Shown: positions 33,563 through 43,904, counted from the stretch's first letter. The stretch is 64,000 nt of DNA from Sideroxydans sp. (GCA_013791855.1 VMTA01000047.1:152580-216579), one strand, 5' to 3'. Numbers and translations are program-made. Notes: generated from the letters alone by a model not told the origin.

Positions 33563-34089
33563 AACAGGCTGGCCGTCACCGCGGCGAGATCGGCGAAAAT
33601 CCGCGTGCCTTCCGGCAGCCCGCCCTTCTCTTTCGTTCTATTTCCCTTACCGGTCAGCACCAGATAGGGGATGGCACCCAGCCGGGCGGCGGATTCCAGA
33701 TCGCGCAAAGAATCTCCCACCGCGGGTACGTCGCCCAGACCGACACCATAGCGGGCCGATATCTCCAGCATCATGCCGCTCTTGGGTTTGCGGCAACTGC
33801 ACTCGGCCTCATTGGTATGCGGACAGAAGAAGATCGCATCGATGCGACCGCCCACCTGCGCCAGCGACTTGTGCATCTTGTCGTGGATGGCATTCAGCGT
33901 GGGCATATCGAACAGACCGCGTCCGATACCGGACTGGTTGGTGGCGACCACCACGCGATAACCCTCCTGATTCAGGCGTGCGATGGCCTCAAGGCTACCG
34001 GGGATGGGCTTCCATTCATCCGGGCTTTTGATGAACTGATCGGAGTCGTAGTTGATGACGCCGTCGCGGTCGAGGATGATAAGTTTCAT
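33559..34089 (-). CDS. gmhB: Heptose-1,7-bisphosphate 7-phosphatase GmhB
   Basis: A HAD-superfamily phosphatase of about 176 residues from ATG 34089 (MKLIILDRDGVIN; the frame to 34185 overlaps glyS). Nucleophile in DRDGVIN, then VVATNQSGIGRG and the zinc-binding loop CPHTNEAECSCRKP, then PKSGMMLEI and AVGDSLRDLESA. It removes the 7-phosphate in ADP-heptose synthesis for the lipopolysaccharide core. Overlaps the glyS stop by four bases. Confidence 0.94.
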   Translation of the reverse strand: MKLIILDRDGVINYDSDQFIKSPDEWKPIPGSLEAIARLNQEGYRVVVATNQSGIGRGLFDMPTLNAIHDKMHKSLAQVGGRIDAIFFCPHTNEAECSCRKPKSGMMLEISARYGVGLGDVPAVGDSLRDLESAARLGAIPYLVLTGKGNRTKEKGGLPEGTRIFADLAAVTASLL

Positions 34090-36230
34090 GCCGCGAGCTT
34101 GGAGATGTCGGCCGACTGGTTCATCAAACGGCCCAATTGTTGCAACAGCAAGGCTCGGTTGATACGCAGCGCCTTGTCCTCGCACATCACCATCACCTTG
34201 TCGAAGAAATCGTCGACGAAGGATTTCAGCGTGACCAGCGTCTTCAGATTGTTGCTGTAATCGCCGCGTTCGAAATAGCCGCGCGCCATCGGCGTGATAT
34301 CCAGCATGGCCTGATACAGCTCGCGCTCCGCTTCATCCTGGAACAATGTCACATCGATGGAGGCAGGCAACTCGCCCAACTCTTCGGCGTTCTTGCGCAT
34401 GATGTTCTGCACGCGCTTGTTGGCAGCCGCCAGGTCCTTGGCCGCCGACATGGCAGCAAAGGCGCGCACGCCCTGCAAGCGGGGCAGCACCTCGTGCAAA
34501 CGTCCGCCCAACACCGCCAGCACCGCTTCGATATGCGTGCCTTCAAAACTCTGGTCACGCAGATAGCCACGCAGGCGATCGATCATGAAGCCTTCCACAT
34601 CCGTTGCCACGGTCGCGCTCAACATGCCTTGCGGGAAATTGTCGGCGGTCGCTTTCAACAGTGCGGGCAAAGTCAGATCCAGCGGCGTCTCGATCAGGAT
34701 ACGCAGGATGCCCAGTGCCTGACGGCGCAGACCGAACGGGTCCTTGTCGCCGGTCGGCACCTGACCGATACCGTAGATGCCGACCAGTGTCTCCAGTTTG
34801 TCGGCCAGCGCCACAGCGCAAGCCAGCGGCCCCTGCGGCAAGGTATCGCCGGCAAAGCGCGGGTGGTAATGCGCCTCGATGGCACTCGCCACTTCCGGCT
34901 TCTCGCCATCATGCAGGGCGTAGTAATGACCGATGATGCCTTGCAGTTCCGGGAACTCACCAACCATGTCGGTGATCAGGTCGGCCTTGCTCAAACGTGC
35001 GGCCAGTTCGGTATCTGCCTTGTCCGCGCCAAGCAGGCGTGCGATGGTGCCGGCCAGCGTGGTGATGCGCTCCACGCGCTGCAACTGCGTGCCCAGTTTG
35101 TTGTGGTACACCACGTTGCCCAGCTTCTCGACGCGCGTTTCCAGTTTTTGTTTGCGATCCTGATTGAAGAAGAATCGGGCATCGGCCAGACGAGGACGCA
35201 CCACGCGCTGGTTGCCCTCGATGATGTGATGCGGATCGGCGATCTGCATGTTGGACACGATCAGGAACTTGTTCAGCAGCTTACCCGTCTGCGCATCCAG
35301 CAGCGGGAAGTATTTCTGGTTCTGCTGCATGGTAAGGATCAGACATTCCTGCGGCACTTCGAGATACTCCTCCTCGAACTGCCCGACATACACTTCCGGC
35401 CACTCCACCAGCGCGGTCACTTCATCCAACAAGGAAGAGAGCAGACTGCGCTCCTCGTTCGACATGGACATCAGCTTGGACTGGTCGAAGTTGGCATGAC
35501 CGATCCAGATCGCCTTGTTCTCCCCCGCCAGTTGCTCAAGACGCGCCGCGATACTTTCGCGGCGATTGGCGTAGCTGGCCACCACGCGTCCGTCGCGGGC
35601 CAGCGTGGCTTCGTAATCATCGGCATGCTCGATACTGACTCGCTCGCTGCACAGGAAACGGTGTCCACTGGTGACGTTGCCACTGGTAAGACCCAGCACT
35701 TCGGCAGGCACCACGTTGCTACCAAGCAACACGGTCAAACCGTGGACCGGTCGCACGAACTGGTGTTCCTGATCGCCCCAGCGCATCAGCTTGGGCACCG
35801 GTAGTTTCTTCAATGCCTGCATGATGATGGCGGAGATATATTCCTCCAGCGGCTTGCCCTTCTGCTCGATGCGCGCCACGAAACATTCCGCCTTGCCTTC
35901 GCCCGCACGCTGCAATTGCGCCAGCGTGACGTTGGCCGAACGCATGAAGCCTTCCAGTGCCTTGGTCGGTTTGCCTTCCGCATCCAGCCCCGCCGCCACG
36001 GCCGGGCCCTTGCGTTCGATGATGCGGTCGGCCTGCTGCGCTTCCACTTCGGTGATGCTCACCGCCAGACGGCGCGGCGTGCAATACGGCGTGCATGCGC
36101 TGTCGTCACCCAGCAGCGCCTGTTCTTTCAGCGCGGCGAACACTTCGTTGGCGAAGGTGGTGGAGAGTTTCTCCAGCACTTTCGGCGGCAGCTCTTCGGT
36201 GAGCAGTTCGATCAATAGTGTCTGTTTCAT
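34086..36230 (-). CDS. glyS: Glycyl-tRNA synthetase beta subunit
   Basis: A 714-residue subunit of the alpha2beta2 glycyl-tRNA synthetase. N-terminal LLIELLTEELPPKVLEKL (about 4-21), central HD-like region (about 330-530) and C-terminal tRNA-binding part (VMVMCEDKALRINRALLLQQLGRLMNQSADISKL). Two ATGs occur at 36233 and 36230; the second has better spacing from GGGAGGG. Overlaps the glyQ stop. Confidence 0.97.
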   Translation of the reverse strand: MKQTLLIELLTEELPPKVLEKLSTTFANEVFAALKEQALLGDDSACTPYCTPRRLAVSITEVEAQQADRIIERKGPAVAAGLDAEGKPTKALEGFMRSANVTLAQLQRAGEGKAECFVARIEQKGKPLEEYISAIIMQALKKLPVPKLMRWGDQEHQFVRPVHGLTVLLGSNVVPAEVLGLTSGNVTSGHRFLCSERVSIEHADDYEATLARDGRVVASYANRRESIAARLEQLAGENKAIWIGHANFDQSKLMSMSNEERSLLSSLLDEVTALVEWPEVYVGQFEEEYLEVPQECLILTMQQNQKYFPLLDAQTGKLLNKFLIVSNMQIADPHHIIEGNQRVVRPRLADARFFFNQDRKQKLETRVEKLGNVVYHNKLGTQLQRVERITTLAGTIARLLGADKADTELAARLSKADLITDMVGEFPELQGIIGHYYALHDGEKPEVASAIEAHYHPRFAGDTLPQGPLACAVALADKLETLVGIYGIGQVPTGDKDPFGLRRQALGILRILIETPLDLTLPALLKATADNFPQGMLSATVATDVEGFMIDRLRGYLRDQSFEGTHIEAVLAVLGGRLHEVLPRLQGVRAFAAMSAAKDLAAANKRVQNIMRKNAEELGELPASIDVTLFQDEAERELYQAMLDITPMARGYFERGDYSNNLKTLVTLKSFVDDFFDKVMVMCEDKALRINRALLLQQLGRLMNQSADISKLAA

Positions 36231-37198
36231 CATGCGCCCTCCCCTTTCTTGCACATGGGGAAGCCCAAGGCTTCACGCGAATCGAAATATGCCTGCGCCA
36301 CCTGACGCGACAGCGCACGCACACGACCGATATACGCCGCACGCTCCGTCACCGAGATCGCGCCGCGCGCATCCAGCAAGTTGAAGGTGTGCGAGCACTT
36401 CATCACCATCTCGAAACCGGGCAGCGGCAGACCGATGTCCATCAGACGCTTGGCTTCGCCTTCGTATTCGTTGAAGTGGCGGAACAGCATCTCGACGTTG
36501 GAATGCTCGAAGTTATACTTCGACTGCTCCACCTCGTTCTGGTGGTACACGTCACCGTAGGTCACCACGCTGTCGCCGTTCTTCGCCCACACCAGGTCGA
36601 ACACGTTCTCTACGCCCTGCAGATACATGGCCAGACGTTCCAGACCATAGGTAATCTCGCCCAGCACTGGCTTGCAGGTGAGCGAACCGACTTCCTGAAA
36701 ATAGGTGAACTGCGTGACTTCCATGCCGTCCAGCCACACTTCCCAGCCCAAGCCCCACGCGCCCAAAGTCGGAGACTCCCAGTCGTCCTCGACGAAACGG
36801 ATATCGTGCTGGTTGGTGTCGATGCCCAGCGCGCGCAGGCTATCGAGATAGAGTTCCTGGATGTTGTCGGGGGAAGGCTTGAGCACCACCTGATACTGGT
36901 AGTAATGCTGCAAACGGTTCGGATTCTCGCCGTAGCGGCCGTCCTTGGGACGGCGCGACGGTTGCACATAGGCAGCACGCCAAGGCTCGGGCCCGATGGC
37001 GCGCAAAAAAGTCGCCGTATGAAAGGTGCCCGCGCCGACCTCGATATCGTAGGGTTGCAGCAGGGAACAGCCCTGCTTATCCCAGAAATTTTGCAACGTT
37101 AAGATGACTTGCTGAAAAGTCAGCCCACGGCTGACTTTCGGTGAAGACTCATGCCCGCTTGCGGGCGTGATGTCGGAGCCAAATGTGCTCATATGCAT
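36230..37198 (-). CDS. glyQ: Glycyl-tRNA synthetase alpha subunit with an unusual N-terminal extension
   Basis: A 322-residue catalytic subunit. The conserved protein begins at [19 protein letters not shown]; later motifs include [38 protein letters not shown] (region about 83-110) and [12 protein letters not shown]. Usually Met stands just before LTFQQ, but here about 26 extra residues precede it (starting [16 protein letters not shown]), encoded by a palindromic repeat (37116-37183). No ATG, GTG or TTG occurs in frame closer to LTFQQ; CTG (the Leu itself) is the only alternative. ATG 37192 is a second option. No strong Shine-Dalgarno is visible. Confidence 0.93.
   Translation of the reverse strand: MHMSTFGSDITPASGHESSPKVSRGLTFQQVILTLQNFWDKQGCSLLQPYDIEVGAGTFHTATFLRAIGPEPWRAAYVQPSRRPKDGRYGENPNRLQHYYQYQVVLKPSPDNIQELYLDSLRALGIDTNQHDIRFVEDDWESPTLGAWGLGWEVWLDGMEVTQFTYFQEVGSLTCKPVLGEITYGLERLAMYLQGVENVFDLVWAKNGDSVVTYGDVYHQNEVEQSKYNFEHSNVEMLFRHFNEYEGEAKRLMDIGLPLPGFEMVMKCSHTFNLLDARGAISVTERAAYIGRVRALSRQVAQAYFDSREALGFPMCKKGEGA
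37116..37183. repeat. Palindromic repeat, copy B, forming the glyQ 5' coding end
   Basis: Plus strand: hairpin AAAGTCAGCC-CAC-GGCTGACTTT (37116-37138, 10 bp perfect), then TTTCGGTGAAGACT (37136-37149), a second hairpin CATGCCCGC-TT-GCGGGCGTG (37150-37169, 9 bp with one T-G pair), then ATGTCGGAGCCAAA (37170-37183). The two flanks match copy A at 14227-14272 at 13/14 and 12/14 positions. Confidence 0.65.
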
Positions 37199-37232
37199 TA
37201 ATTACCGGCTGGATTTTTCAAAGGAGCGCATT

Positions 37233-37496
37233 TTACGGGTTTTCGGGCACTTGCGTCACCCCGCATAAGGCCAGCTTCGCCGTTCTTGGCAGGGTTTTGA
37301 CCGCCCGTTCGCGCTTTGATGCGGCGGAGCGATCCGCGCATGCTTCGCTATACGCCAACTTTACCGGCAAACGGCTGCGCGTGTATTTCGCCCCATCGCC
37401 CGCATTATGTGCGGCGAGGCGCTTGTCGATATCGTTGGTGATACCGCAGTAGAGCGTGCCATCCGCGCATTGCAAAAGATAGCAGTACCAGCTCAT
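37233..37496 (-). CDS. GIY-YIG domain protein (YhbQ-like)
   Basis: An 87-residue single-domain GIY-YIG protein: [20 protein letters not shown] holds the YL...YCGI form of the motif (positions 3-22), then [22 protein letters not shown] and the Glu region ([15 protein letters not shown]). Likely a small DNA nuclease; cellular role of this subfamily is poorly known. Overlaps the lnt stop by four bases. Confidence 0.88.
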   Translation of the reverse strand: MSWYCYLLQCADGTLYCGITNDIDKRLAAHNAGDGAKYTRSRLPVKLAYSEACADRSAASKRERAVKTLPRTAKLALCGVTQVPENP

Positions 37497-38980
37497 CTGC
37501 GCGGATAGCTGAGCGCAGCGCCCAACATCAAAGCCAGCAATAACAACACTGCGATGTTGCCCCAGCGCACATAGGGCGTGCTGCCGGAATATCCCTGCAC
37601 CTGGGCCGTGAGCACACCCTCCTCGTGTTGCGGGAGTTGCGCCAATACCTGTCCATCCGTGCCGATGACGGATGTGACCCCCGTATTGGTGGCACGTAAC
37701 ATCATGCGCCCGCTCTCCAGCGCGCGCATCTGCGACATCTGGTTGTGCTGCACAGCGGCGTTCGATTCACCATACCACGCATCGTTGGTGACGTTGACCA
37801 GCAGCGTGGCCTGCGGCAACGGCCGGATGATCTCCTCACCGAACACGTCTTCGTAGCAGATATTCACCGCCACCAATTGTCCGGCCACGGCCAGCGGCAC
37901 TTGCGCGTCACCGCCGCTGGTCAGATCACCCATCGGTATCTGCAGCACATCGTTGATGAACCAACCCAGCACGCCACGCAGCGGAATGAACTCGCCGAAG
38001 GGCACGAGGTGATCCTTGCGGTAATGCTGGCTCTCGGCAGTGCCGAGCGAGTACACGCTATTGAAATAGTGGCCGCCTTCCTTCTCGAACGCGCCGATCA
38101 ATATGTCGCCACCGTTCTGCCGCACGTGGTCGCGCAATATCTCCTGGTAATAAGCAGGCACGTTGTGGCGCAATAGCGGGATCGCCGTCTCGGGCAGCAC
38201 GATCAGCCGCGCATCACTGCCCTGCGCCAGACGCCGGTATGTCTCCAAGGTGGAGACCAGCTTCTCCTGCGAGAACTTCTCATCCTGCGGGATATTGCCT
38301 TGCAGCAAGCTCACCTTGAACTGCTCTCCGATCGGCTGCGTCCATGCCACCTGCTGCAGCGCCGCACCGGCCAGCCACAGGACGACCAGACCGCCGAGCG
38401 CCAGCTTCCCTGCTGCGCTCCAGCGCACCTGTGACACGAAGAGCAACAGACCCGCGCTCACCGCCACCGCCAGCGACACACCATAGACGCCAAATAGCGG
38501 CGCATAACCGATCAGCGGACTGTCGGAGACTTGCGCATAACCGAAGGCCAGCCAGGGGAAGCCCGTGAACAACAGCCCCCTGAACCATTCAGCCAGCACC
38601 CACAGCGCGGGCATGACCAGCAACACCTTCACGTTCGGCGATACACGGAAACGCACCAGCGCATAACCTGCCAGCACCAGCGGCGTCGAGGCCAGTGCGG
38701 CGAACAACAGCGTGGCCGTGATCGCCAGCAGCGGGTGCATATAGCCGTAATCATGCAGCGCGACATATATCCAGCCGACGCCGAAGCTGAACAACCCCAT
38801 GCCGAAAGTGAAACCGGCTTTGGCCGCCTGTGCCGCACGCTCGCAGCGATGCCACACGCGGAATAGGACGAGCAGCGCAACCACGCTCAGGGGAAACATG
38901 CCGAACGGTGCGAAGCCGAATACGGCCAGCACACCGGCGAGCAAGGTCTGCATGGAAGGAGAGGTGATGAGTCTGTTCAC
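37493..38980 (-). CDS. lnt: Apolipoprotein N-acyltransferase Lnt
   Basis: A 495-residue inner-membrane enzyme that adds the third acyl chain to lipoproteins. N-terminal helices (about 8-205), then a nitrilase-like domain (about 220-465). Catalytic triad region: LPETAIPLL (Glu), [16 protein letters not shown] (Lys) and [12 protein letters not shown] (Cys). A final helix ends the protein. GTG start at 38980. It acts on Pal and LptM encoded in this window. Confidence 0.95.
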   Translation of the reverse strand: MNRLITSPSMQTLLAGVLAVFGFAPFGMFPLSVVALLVLFRVWHRCERAAQAAKAGFTFGMGLFSFGVGWIYVALHDYGYMHPLLAITATLLFAALASTPLVLAGYALVRFRVSPNVKVLLVMPALWVLAEWFRGLLFTGFPWLAFGYAQVSDSPLIGYAPLFGVYGVSLAVAVSAGLLLFVSQVRWSAAGKLALGGLVVLWLAGAALQQVAWTQPIGEQFKVSLLQGNIPQDEKFSQEKLVSTLETYRRLAQGSDARLIVLPETAIPLLRHNVPAYYQEILRDHVRQNGGDILIGAFEKEGGHYFNSVYSLGTAESQHYRKDHLVPFGEFIPLRGVLGWFINDVLQIPMGDLTSGGDAQVPLAVAGQLVAVNICYEDVFGEEIIRPLPQATLLVNVTNDAWYGESNAAVQHNQMSQMRALESGRMMLRATNTGVTSVIGTDGQVLAQLPQHEEGVLTAQVQGYSGSTPYVRWGNIAVLLLLALMLGAALSYPRR

Positions 38981-39059
38981 AATGAGAGGGCGATTAGGTT
39001 GATTCGCAGGATTATACGGTGTAACTTCCGCCGCACTTCAACCCCTGCTCCTGCGCACC

Positions 39060-39533
39060 ATGGCCGTCCAATCCGCCCTGTATGACGAGATCAGCACCAT
39101 GCTGGTCGAAAGCGATCTGTTCAACCATCTGCCATCGGCAGAGCTGCGCACCGCCGCGCACTATTTCAGCATCACCAAACTCGCCGCCGAAGAAGTGATC
39201 TTCAATGAAGGAGAGATCGGCAACTTCATGTGCATCGTGCATGAAGGCAGCGTGCACGTGATCAAGAGCAACCAGAACGAAGAGCAGATCGAAGTGGTGA
39301 AACTCGGAAACGGCCGCGCCTTTGGCGAGATGGCCGTTCTGGACGGTGAACGCCGCTCGGCCACCTGCAAAGCGGCCGAAGACAGCGTGGTGCTGACGCT
39401 CTCCAAGGAAGCACTGGACAAGATGCTGGAAGAACACCCTCGCATGGCCGCCCGCATCATCCGCGCCATCGCGGTCAGTCTGTCGCGCCGCCTGCGCATG
39501 GCGGTGGGACAACTGGTCGACTACATCGATTAG
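39060..39533 (+). CDS. Stand-alone cyclic-nucleotide-binding domain protein
   Basis: A 157-residue protein with one cNMP-binding fold (about 20-140): EVIFNEGEIGNFMCIVHEGSV, then the phosphate-binding cassette FGEMAVLDGERRSATC (about 97-112), where Arg-Arg-Ser-Ala fits the cyclic-phosphate contact. No DNA-binding helix-turn-helix or enzyme domain follows. It may sense cAMP or cGMP or serve as a regulatory subunit; partner unknown. Seven bases before marC, probably co-transcribed. Confidence 0.85.
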   Translation: MAVQSALYDEISTMLVESDLFNHLPSAELRTAAHYFSITKLAAEEVIFNEGEIGNFMCIVHEGSVHVIKSNQNEEQIEVVKLGNGRAFGEMAVLDGERRSATCKAAEDSVVLTLSKEALDKMLEEHPRMAARIIRAIAVSLSRRLRMAVGQLVDYID

Positions 39534-39540
39534 GCTGCCA

Positions 39541-40167
39541 ATGCTCGAATTCACCGCATACACCAAAATCTTCATCAGCCTGTTCGCGATCATCGATCCG
39601 GTCGGCATCATCCCGCTCATCATCGCGTTCACCGCCGGCATGAGCGACCAGAGGCGGGAGCGCGTGGGGCGCATCGCTTCGGTCACCATGTTCGGCATCC
39701 TGATCGCGGCCCTGTTATTGGGCGAAGCCATCTTGTCTTTCTTCGGCATCAGCATCCACTCCTTCCGCACGGCTGGCGGCATCCTGTTACTGCTGATGGC
39801 GGTCAACATGCTGATCGGCCACAAGGCACCACCGACACCCGAAGAGAACAACGACACCGATTCGACGCAGTCCATTGCCATCGTGCCGTTGTCCACACCG
39901 TTGCTGGCGGGCCCCGGCGCGATCAGCGCGGTGATCGTCGACGCGCACAAGGCGGACAGCGCCGGCCATTACGGCATGATGTCGCTGGTACTCGTCGCTT
40001 TGGGCCTGACCGTCTGGCTGACCTTCCTCGCCGCACCATGGGTCTCACAACGGCTGGGCAAGATCGGCAGCACCATCGTCACCCGACTGATGGGGCTGCT
40101 GCTGGCCGCCATCGCGGTCGAATTCATCGCAGGCGGCCTTCGCGGCCTGTTCCCGTCACTAGGTTGA
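39541..40167 (+). CDS. MarC-family integral membrane protein
   Basis: A 208-residue protein with six hydrophobic helices: [20 protein letters not shown] is the usual N-terminal signature (11-30), then a conserved centre [21 protein letters not shown] (about 114-134) and a C-terminal [19 protein letters not shown]. The family was once called antibiotic-resistance proteins, but transport function is unproven. Between the cNMP-binding gene and the pseudouridine synthase gene on one strand. Confidence 0.88.
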   Translation: MLEFTAYTKIFISLFAIIDPVGIIPLIIAFTAGMSDQRRERVGRIASVTMFGILIAALLLGEAILSFFGISIHSFRTAGGILLLLMAVNMLIGHKAPPTPEENNDTDSTQSIAIVPLSTPLLAGPGAISAVIVDAHKADSAGHYGMMSLVLVALGLTVWLTFLAAPWVSQRLGKIGSTIVTRLMGLLLAAIAVEFIAGGLRGLFPSLG

Positions 40168-40169
40168 AC

Positions 40170-40901
40170 ATGGAAAAGATACGACTCTCAAAACTGATGT
40201 CCGAACAGGGGATCTGCTCGCGCCGCGAAGCCGACGACTACATCGCCAAAGGCTGGGTACTGGTGGACGGCGAAGTGGTCAGCGAACTCGGCAGCAAGAT
40301 ATTGCCGACACAGAAGATCACGCTGAAGAAGGCCGCGCAATCGCAGCAGCAGGATCAGGTGACCGTGATCCTGCACAAGCCTGTGGGCTATGTATCGGGT
40401 CAGGCCGAGGACGGCTACCAGCCTGCCGTCGTGCTGGTGAAACCGGAGAAGCACTGGAAACTCGACCCCTCATCACTACGCTTCGAACCGCGCCACCTGA
40501 AGAGCCTCGTCCCGGCCGGCCGGCTGGACATCGACTCCACCGGCCTGTTGGTGCTGACGCAGGACGGCCGCATCGCCAAGCAACTGATCGGCGAAGATTC
40601 GGACATCGAAAAGGAATATCTGGTACGTGTAGCGGGACGCCTCGCGGCAGGCGGCCTGGAGAAACTAAACTTCGGCCTGTCACTGGACGGCAAGCAACTC
40701 AAGCCCGCCAATGTGAGCTGGCAGAACGATGACCAGTTGAAGTTCATCCTCAAGGAAGGCAAGAAACGCCAGATCCGCCGCATGTGCGAACTGGTCGGCC
40801 TGAAAGTCACCGGCCTCAAGCGCGTGCGCATCGGCAATGTGAAGCTGGAAAAACTGCCGATGGGTCAGTGGCGCTATCTGCGCGAGGACGAGAAGTTCTA
40901 G
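40170..40901 (+). CDS. 23S rRNA pseudouridine synthase, RluF-like
   Basis: A 243-residue RsuA/RluB/E/F-family enzyme. Start [20 protein letters not shown] at 40170, two bases after marC. N-terminal S4 RNA-binding domain (about 3-60), then the catalytic domain with [19 protein letters not shown] (catalytic Asp; about 113-131), [15 protein letters not shown] linker, and [17 protein letters not shown]. RluF-like by the S4 domain and the RIAKQLI segment; target position not proven. Its stop shares the bases CTAG with the stop of the convergent corC. Confidence 0.88.
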   Translation: MEKIRLSKLMSEQGICSRREADDYIAKGWVLVDGEVVSELGSKILPTQKITLKKAAQSQQQDQVTVILHKPVGYVSGQAEDGYQPAVVLVKPEKHWKLDPSSLRFEPRHLKSLVPAGRLDIDSTGLLVLTQDGRIAKQLIGEDSDIEKEYLVRVAGRLAAGGLEKLNFGLSLDGKQLKPANVSWQNDDQLKFILKEGKKRQIRRMCELVGLKVTGLKRVRIGNVKLEKLPMGQWRYLREDEKF

Positions 40902-41758
40902 GAAGCCGCTTCCGCGCCCTGCTGAGTTGAGGGCACTTTCGCCACCAGCAATGCATGCAAGCGGCGGCTGTCTGCATGCAACACGGTGAACTGCCAACCG
41001 TCGATCACGAAAATGCTGCCGCGTTTGGGTAGCTGACCGGCAGCCTTGAGCACCAGCCCGCCGACGGTATCGTATTCCTCATCGCTGAATTCCGCCCCCG
41101 CCTGTTCGTTGAAGTCGTCGATCTCGGTGTCGGCTTTGACGCGCCAGTGGGTATCGTCCTGACGGATGATGTTGTCTTCATCTTCATCGAAGTCATACTC
41201 GTCGGAGATGTCGCCAACGATCTGCTCCAGCACGTCTTCGATGGTGGCCATTCCGCATACGCCGCCGTATTCATCCACCACCAGTGCAAGGTGGTTATGG
41301 TTGCTACGGAAGTCGCGCAACAGCACGTTGAGTCGCTTCGATTCGGGCACAAACACGGCGGGACGCAGCATGTCGCGCACGTTGAATTCCTCGCCGGCGT
41401 AGTAACGCAGCAGATCCTTGGCCAGCAGAATACCGATGATGTTGTCTTTGTCGCCGTCCACGACCGGGAAACGGGAGTGCGCACGCTCGACCACGAAGGG
41501 AATGAATTGCTCGGGTGGCTGACTGATGTCGATGACATCCATTTGCGCACGCGGGATCATGATCTCGCGCACCTGGCGCTCCGACACCTGGATGACACCT
41601 TCCATCATGGATAGCGCGTCGGCATCCAGCAGGTTGCGCTGGTAGGCGCTGTATAACAAAGCGATGAGTTGTTCGCTATCTTCCGGCTCACGCAGCAACA
41701 TCGTGGAGAGCCGTTCAAAAAAGGTGGGTTTGCTACTGCTACTGTCTGAACCGTCCAT
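40898..41758 (-). CDS. corC: CorC/HlyC-type CBS-domain protein
   Basis: A 286-residue cytoplasmic protein from ATG 41758 ([17 protein letters not shown] at 41779 lies inside ybeY). Two CBS domains (about 65-185; [57 protein letters not shown]) and a C-terminal CorC_HlyC FAD-like fold (about 200-280; [19 protein letters not shown]). Associated with Mg/Co homeostasis or with Lnt function. Gene order miaB-ybeY-corC is conserved, though phoH is absent here and lnt is separated. Confidence 0.92.
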   Translation of the reverse strand: MDGSDSSSSKPTFFERLSTMLLREPEDSEQLIALLYSAYQRNLLDADALSMMEGVIQVSERQVREIMIPRAQMDVIDISQPPEQFIPFVVERAHSRFPVVDGDKDNIIGILLAKDLLRYYAGEEFNVRDMLRPAVFVPESKRLNVLLRDFRSNHNHLALVVDEYGGVCGMATIEDVLEQIVGDISDEYDFDEDEDNIIRQDDTHWRVKADTEIDDFNEQAGAEFSDEEYDTVGGLVLKAAGQLPKRGSIFVIDGWQFTVLHADSRRLHALLVAKVPSTQQGAEAAS

Positions 41759-41765
41759 TACCTGA

Positions 41766-42215
41766 CTACTTACTAACAAGATAGGGCGCAGGATACCGCA
41801 ATTTGAGCATCAATGCAGTCTCGCGCGCCTCCATCGCCATGGCTTCCCTTTGTTTTTCATGGTCATAGCCTTGCAGATGCAAGGCGGCATGCAGCGTGAG
41901 ATGGGCATAGTGCGCGAGCAATTCCTTGCCCTGCTCCTTCGCTTCGCGGGCCACGACGGGTGCGCAGATGACCACATCGCCATACAAGGGATCGGTATCG
42001 TCGTAGACGAATGTCAGCACGTTGGTGGCGTAGTCCTTGCCGCGATAACTCGCGTTCAGCGCACGGCCTTCGATCTCGTCCACGATGCGCAGCGCCATGT
42101 GCACATCCTGCTCCAGCGCCACCTTCACCCAGCGCCGGAACTGCTGACGTGTCGGCAACTTCCCGGCATTGCTGGCGTATTGCACAGACAGCGAAAGTTT
42201 GTGTGCTTCGCTCAT
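41766..42215 (-). CDS. ybeY: Endoribonuclease YbeY
   Basis: A 149-residue zinc-dependent RNase needed for 16S rRNA 3'-end maturation and ribosome quality control. The zinc motif is [12 protein letters not shown] (HX3HX5H; about 115-126), and NVLTFVY (about 60-66) is the usual preceding strand. Overlaps the miaB stop by four bases. Confidence 0.95.
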   Translation of the reverse strand: MSEAHKLSLSVQYASNAGKLPTRQQFRRWVKVALEQDVHMALRIVDEIEGRALNASYRGKDYATNVLTFVYDDTDPLYGDVVICAPVVAREAKEQGKELLAHYAHLTLHAALHLQGYDHEKQREAMAMEARETALMLKLRYPAPYLVSK

Positions 42216-43540
42216 GCCGCCTCCACTACTTCGCCGCGCAATGTATGGTTTGAAACCGCCGTGATACGCACATTCAAATAGCGGCCCAACATGCCGGGCG
42301 AACCCGCAAAGTTCACTACCCGGTTATTCTCGGAGCGCCCCGCCAATTCACCCGCACTCTTCTTGGAGATACCCTCCGCCACCACACGCTGCACCGTGCC
42401 CACCATGCGCTGGTTGTGTTCCTGTTCCAGTTCGCTGATGCGCGCCTGCAAGCGGTGCAAGCGCGCCATCTTCACTTCTTCCGGCGTGTCATCCTGCATC
42501 TCGGCCGCAGGTGTGCCCGGACGCGGGCTGAACAAGAAGCTGAAGCTCGCATCGAAACCGACATCTTCAATCAGTTTCATAGTCGCCTCGAAATCGGCAT
42601 CCGTCTCGCCGGGGAAGCCGATGATGAAGTCCGAAGAGATAGCGATGTCAGGCCGCGCGGCACGCAGCCTGCGCACAACGGATTTGTATTCCAAAGCAGT
42701 GTAGCCGCGCTTCATCGCAGCCAGCACACGATCCGAACCGGACTGCACCGGCAGATGTAAATGACTCACCAGCTTGGGAGTGTCCGCGTAAACATCGATC
42801 ACGCGCTGCGACATCTCGCGCGGGTGCGAAGTGGTATAGCGCAAGCGCTGAATACCATCCAGCGCGGCGACGGCGCGCAACAGGAAGGCGAAGTCCACTG
42901 TGTCACCGTCGTCAGTCATGCCCTGATAGGCGTTCACATTCTGTCCCAGCAGGGTGATCTCACCCACGCCCTGTGCAAGCAGTTTTTCCACTTCGCGCAT
43001 CACATCTTCGAACGGACGCGACACTTCCTCGCCGCGCGTGAACGGCACCACGCAGAACGTGCAGTATTTGCTGCAGCCTTCCATGATGGAAACGAATGCC
43101 GTGCCATGCGCGGTCTGCGAAGCAGGCAGATGGTCGAATTTCTCGATCTCGGGAAAACTGACATCGATCTGCGGCTGGCCGCTGGCGATGCGCGCTTTGA
43201 TCAACTCGGGCAAGCGATGCAAGGTCTGCGGCCCGAACACCACATCCACATAAGGTGCTCGTTTGACGATGGCATCGCCTTCCTGACTCGCCACACAACC
43301 GCCGACACCGATCAACAAATTCGGATTCGATTGTTTCAAAGACCGTGCACGGCCAAGGTCTGAGAACACTTTATTCTCTGCATTCTCACGAATGGAACAG
43401 GTGTTGAACAGGATGATGTCCGCCTCTTCCTGCTTGTCCGTCTGCTCCAGCTCCGCACCCGCCAGCATCACATCTGCCATCTTGTCCGAGTCATACTCGT
43501 TCATCTGGCAGCCATAGGTCTTGATAAACAGTTTCTTCAA
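42212..43540 (-). CDS. miaB: tRNA methylthiotransferase MiaB
   Basis: A 442-residue radical SAM enzyme that makes ms2i6A37 in tRNA. N-terminal UPF0004 domain with [12 protein letters not shown] (first cluster Cys about 10; others in [10 protein letters not shown] and [11 protein letters not shown]), radical SAM motif [20 protein letters not shown] (about 153-172), TRAM domain at the C-terminus. TTG start at 43540 with AAGGTGAG upstream. Usually phoH lies between miaB and ybeY; here they overlap directly. Confidence 0.97.
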   Translation of the reverse strand: MKKLFIKTYGCQMNEYDSDKMADVMLAGAELEQTDKQEEADIILFNTCSIRENAENKVFSDLGRARSLKQSNPNLLIGVGGCVASQEGDAIVKRAPYVDVVFGPQTLHRLPELIKARIASGQPQIDVSFPEIEKFDHLPASQTAHGTAFVSIMEGCSKYCTFCVVPFTRGEEVSRPFEDVMREVEKLLAQGVGEITLLGQNVNAYQGMTDDGDTVDFAFLLRAVAALDGIQRLRYTTSHPREMSQRVIDVYADTPKLVSHLHLPVQSGSDRVLAAMKRGYTALEYKSVVRRLRAARPDIAISSDFIIGFPGETDADFEATMKLIEDVGFDASFSFLFSPRPGTPAAEMQDDTPEEVKMARLHRLQARISELEQEHNQRMVGTVQRVVAEGISKKSAGELAGRSENNRVVNFAGSPGMLGRYLNVRITAVSNHTLRGEVVEAA

Positions 43541-43631
43541 AATCTCTCACCTTCTTGCGACATCCGATGCCGCAATAACCTTCAAGCAAACAGCCTTTTC
43601 AAACAGAGGCCATTCCCGACTATTTCACTAA

Positions 43632-43670
43632 TATAATCGCTGCGGCTTCGAGCCATACGAATGTTTCGTA
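43632..43670 (+). promoter_or_regulatory. Promoter -10 and leader hairpin of the first tiny membrane protein
   Basis: A perfect TATAAT (43632-43637) followed in the leader by TACGAA-TGT-TTCGTA (43656-43670), a 6-bp hairpin. The -35 region is weak. The leader would be about 65 bases. Confidence 0.5.
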
Positions 43671-43709
43671 CGGCAGCCAGCATTATTATTCAGGGAAAGG
43701 AATAACAAT

Positions 43710-43805
43710 ATGTCGTTCATCGCAGATTTCGCATCCATCGGCGTCGCAATCTTCTCCGTTGGATTCTCCATCTGGATGGTGATGCAACTGCTCGCAAAAG
43801 AGTAA
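43710..43805 (+). CDS. Tiny single-helix membrane protein, copy 1 (31 residues)
   Basis: MSFIADFASIGVAIFSVGFS is followed by IWMVMQLLAKE and TAA. It has AAAGGA eight bases upstream, one hydrophobic helix (about 8-28), Asp6 before it and a short charged tail after it. It is a paralogue of the frame at 43994: both read MSF-ADxAS-G-AI--VGFS-WM--QL. Mostly synonymous or conservative differences support translation. I do not recognise the family. Small proteins of this form often are subunits or regulators of respiratory or transport complexes, but nothing here names a partner. Confidence 0.75.
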   Translation: MSFIADFASIGVAIFSVGFSIWMVMQLLAKE

Positions 43806-43819
43806 GCAGCTCCAGCTTT

Positions 43820-43841
43820 GACCGGGCTCTCCCGCCCGGTC
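43820..43841 (+). repeat. GC-rich hairpin after the first tiny gene
   Basis: GACCGGGC-TCTCCC-GCCCGGTC, an 8-bp perfect stem 14 bases after the stop codon, followed by an A-run, not T. It may stabilise the 3' end or attenuate read-through. Confidence 0.5.
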
Positions 43842-43904
43842 CAAAAAATCACAGGGTTACCCATAACCTGCCTGCGTTCAAACACGCCGGGCTGGTATCC
43901 CTAT

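Noticed and set aside
34137..35804. 555-codon plus-strand frame opposite glyS
   Set aside because: Shadow of a high-GC core gene; composition rich in His/Arg/Gln with no motif.
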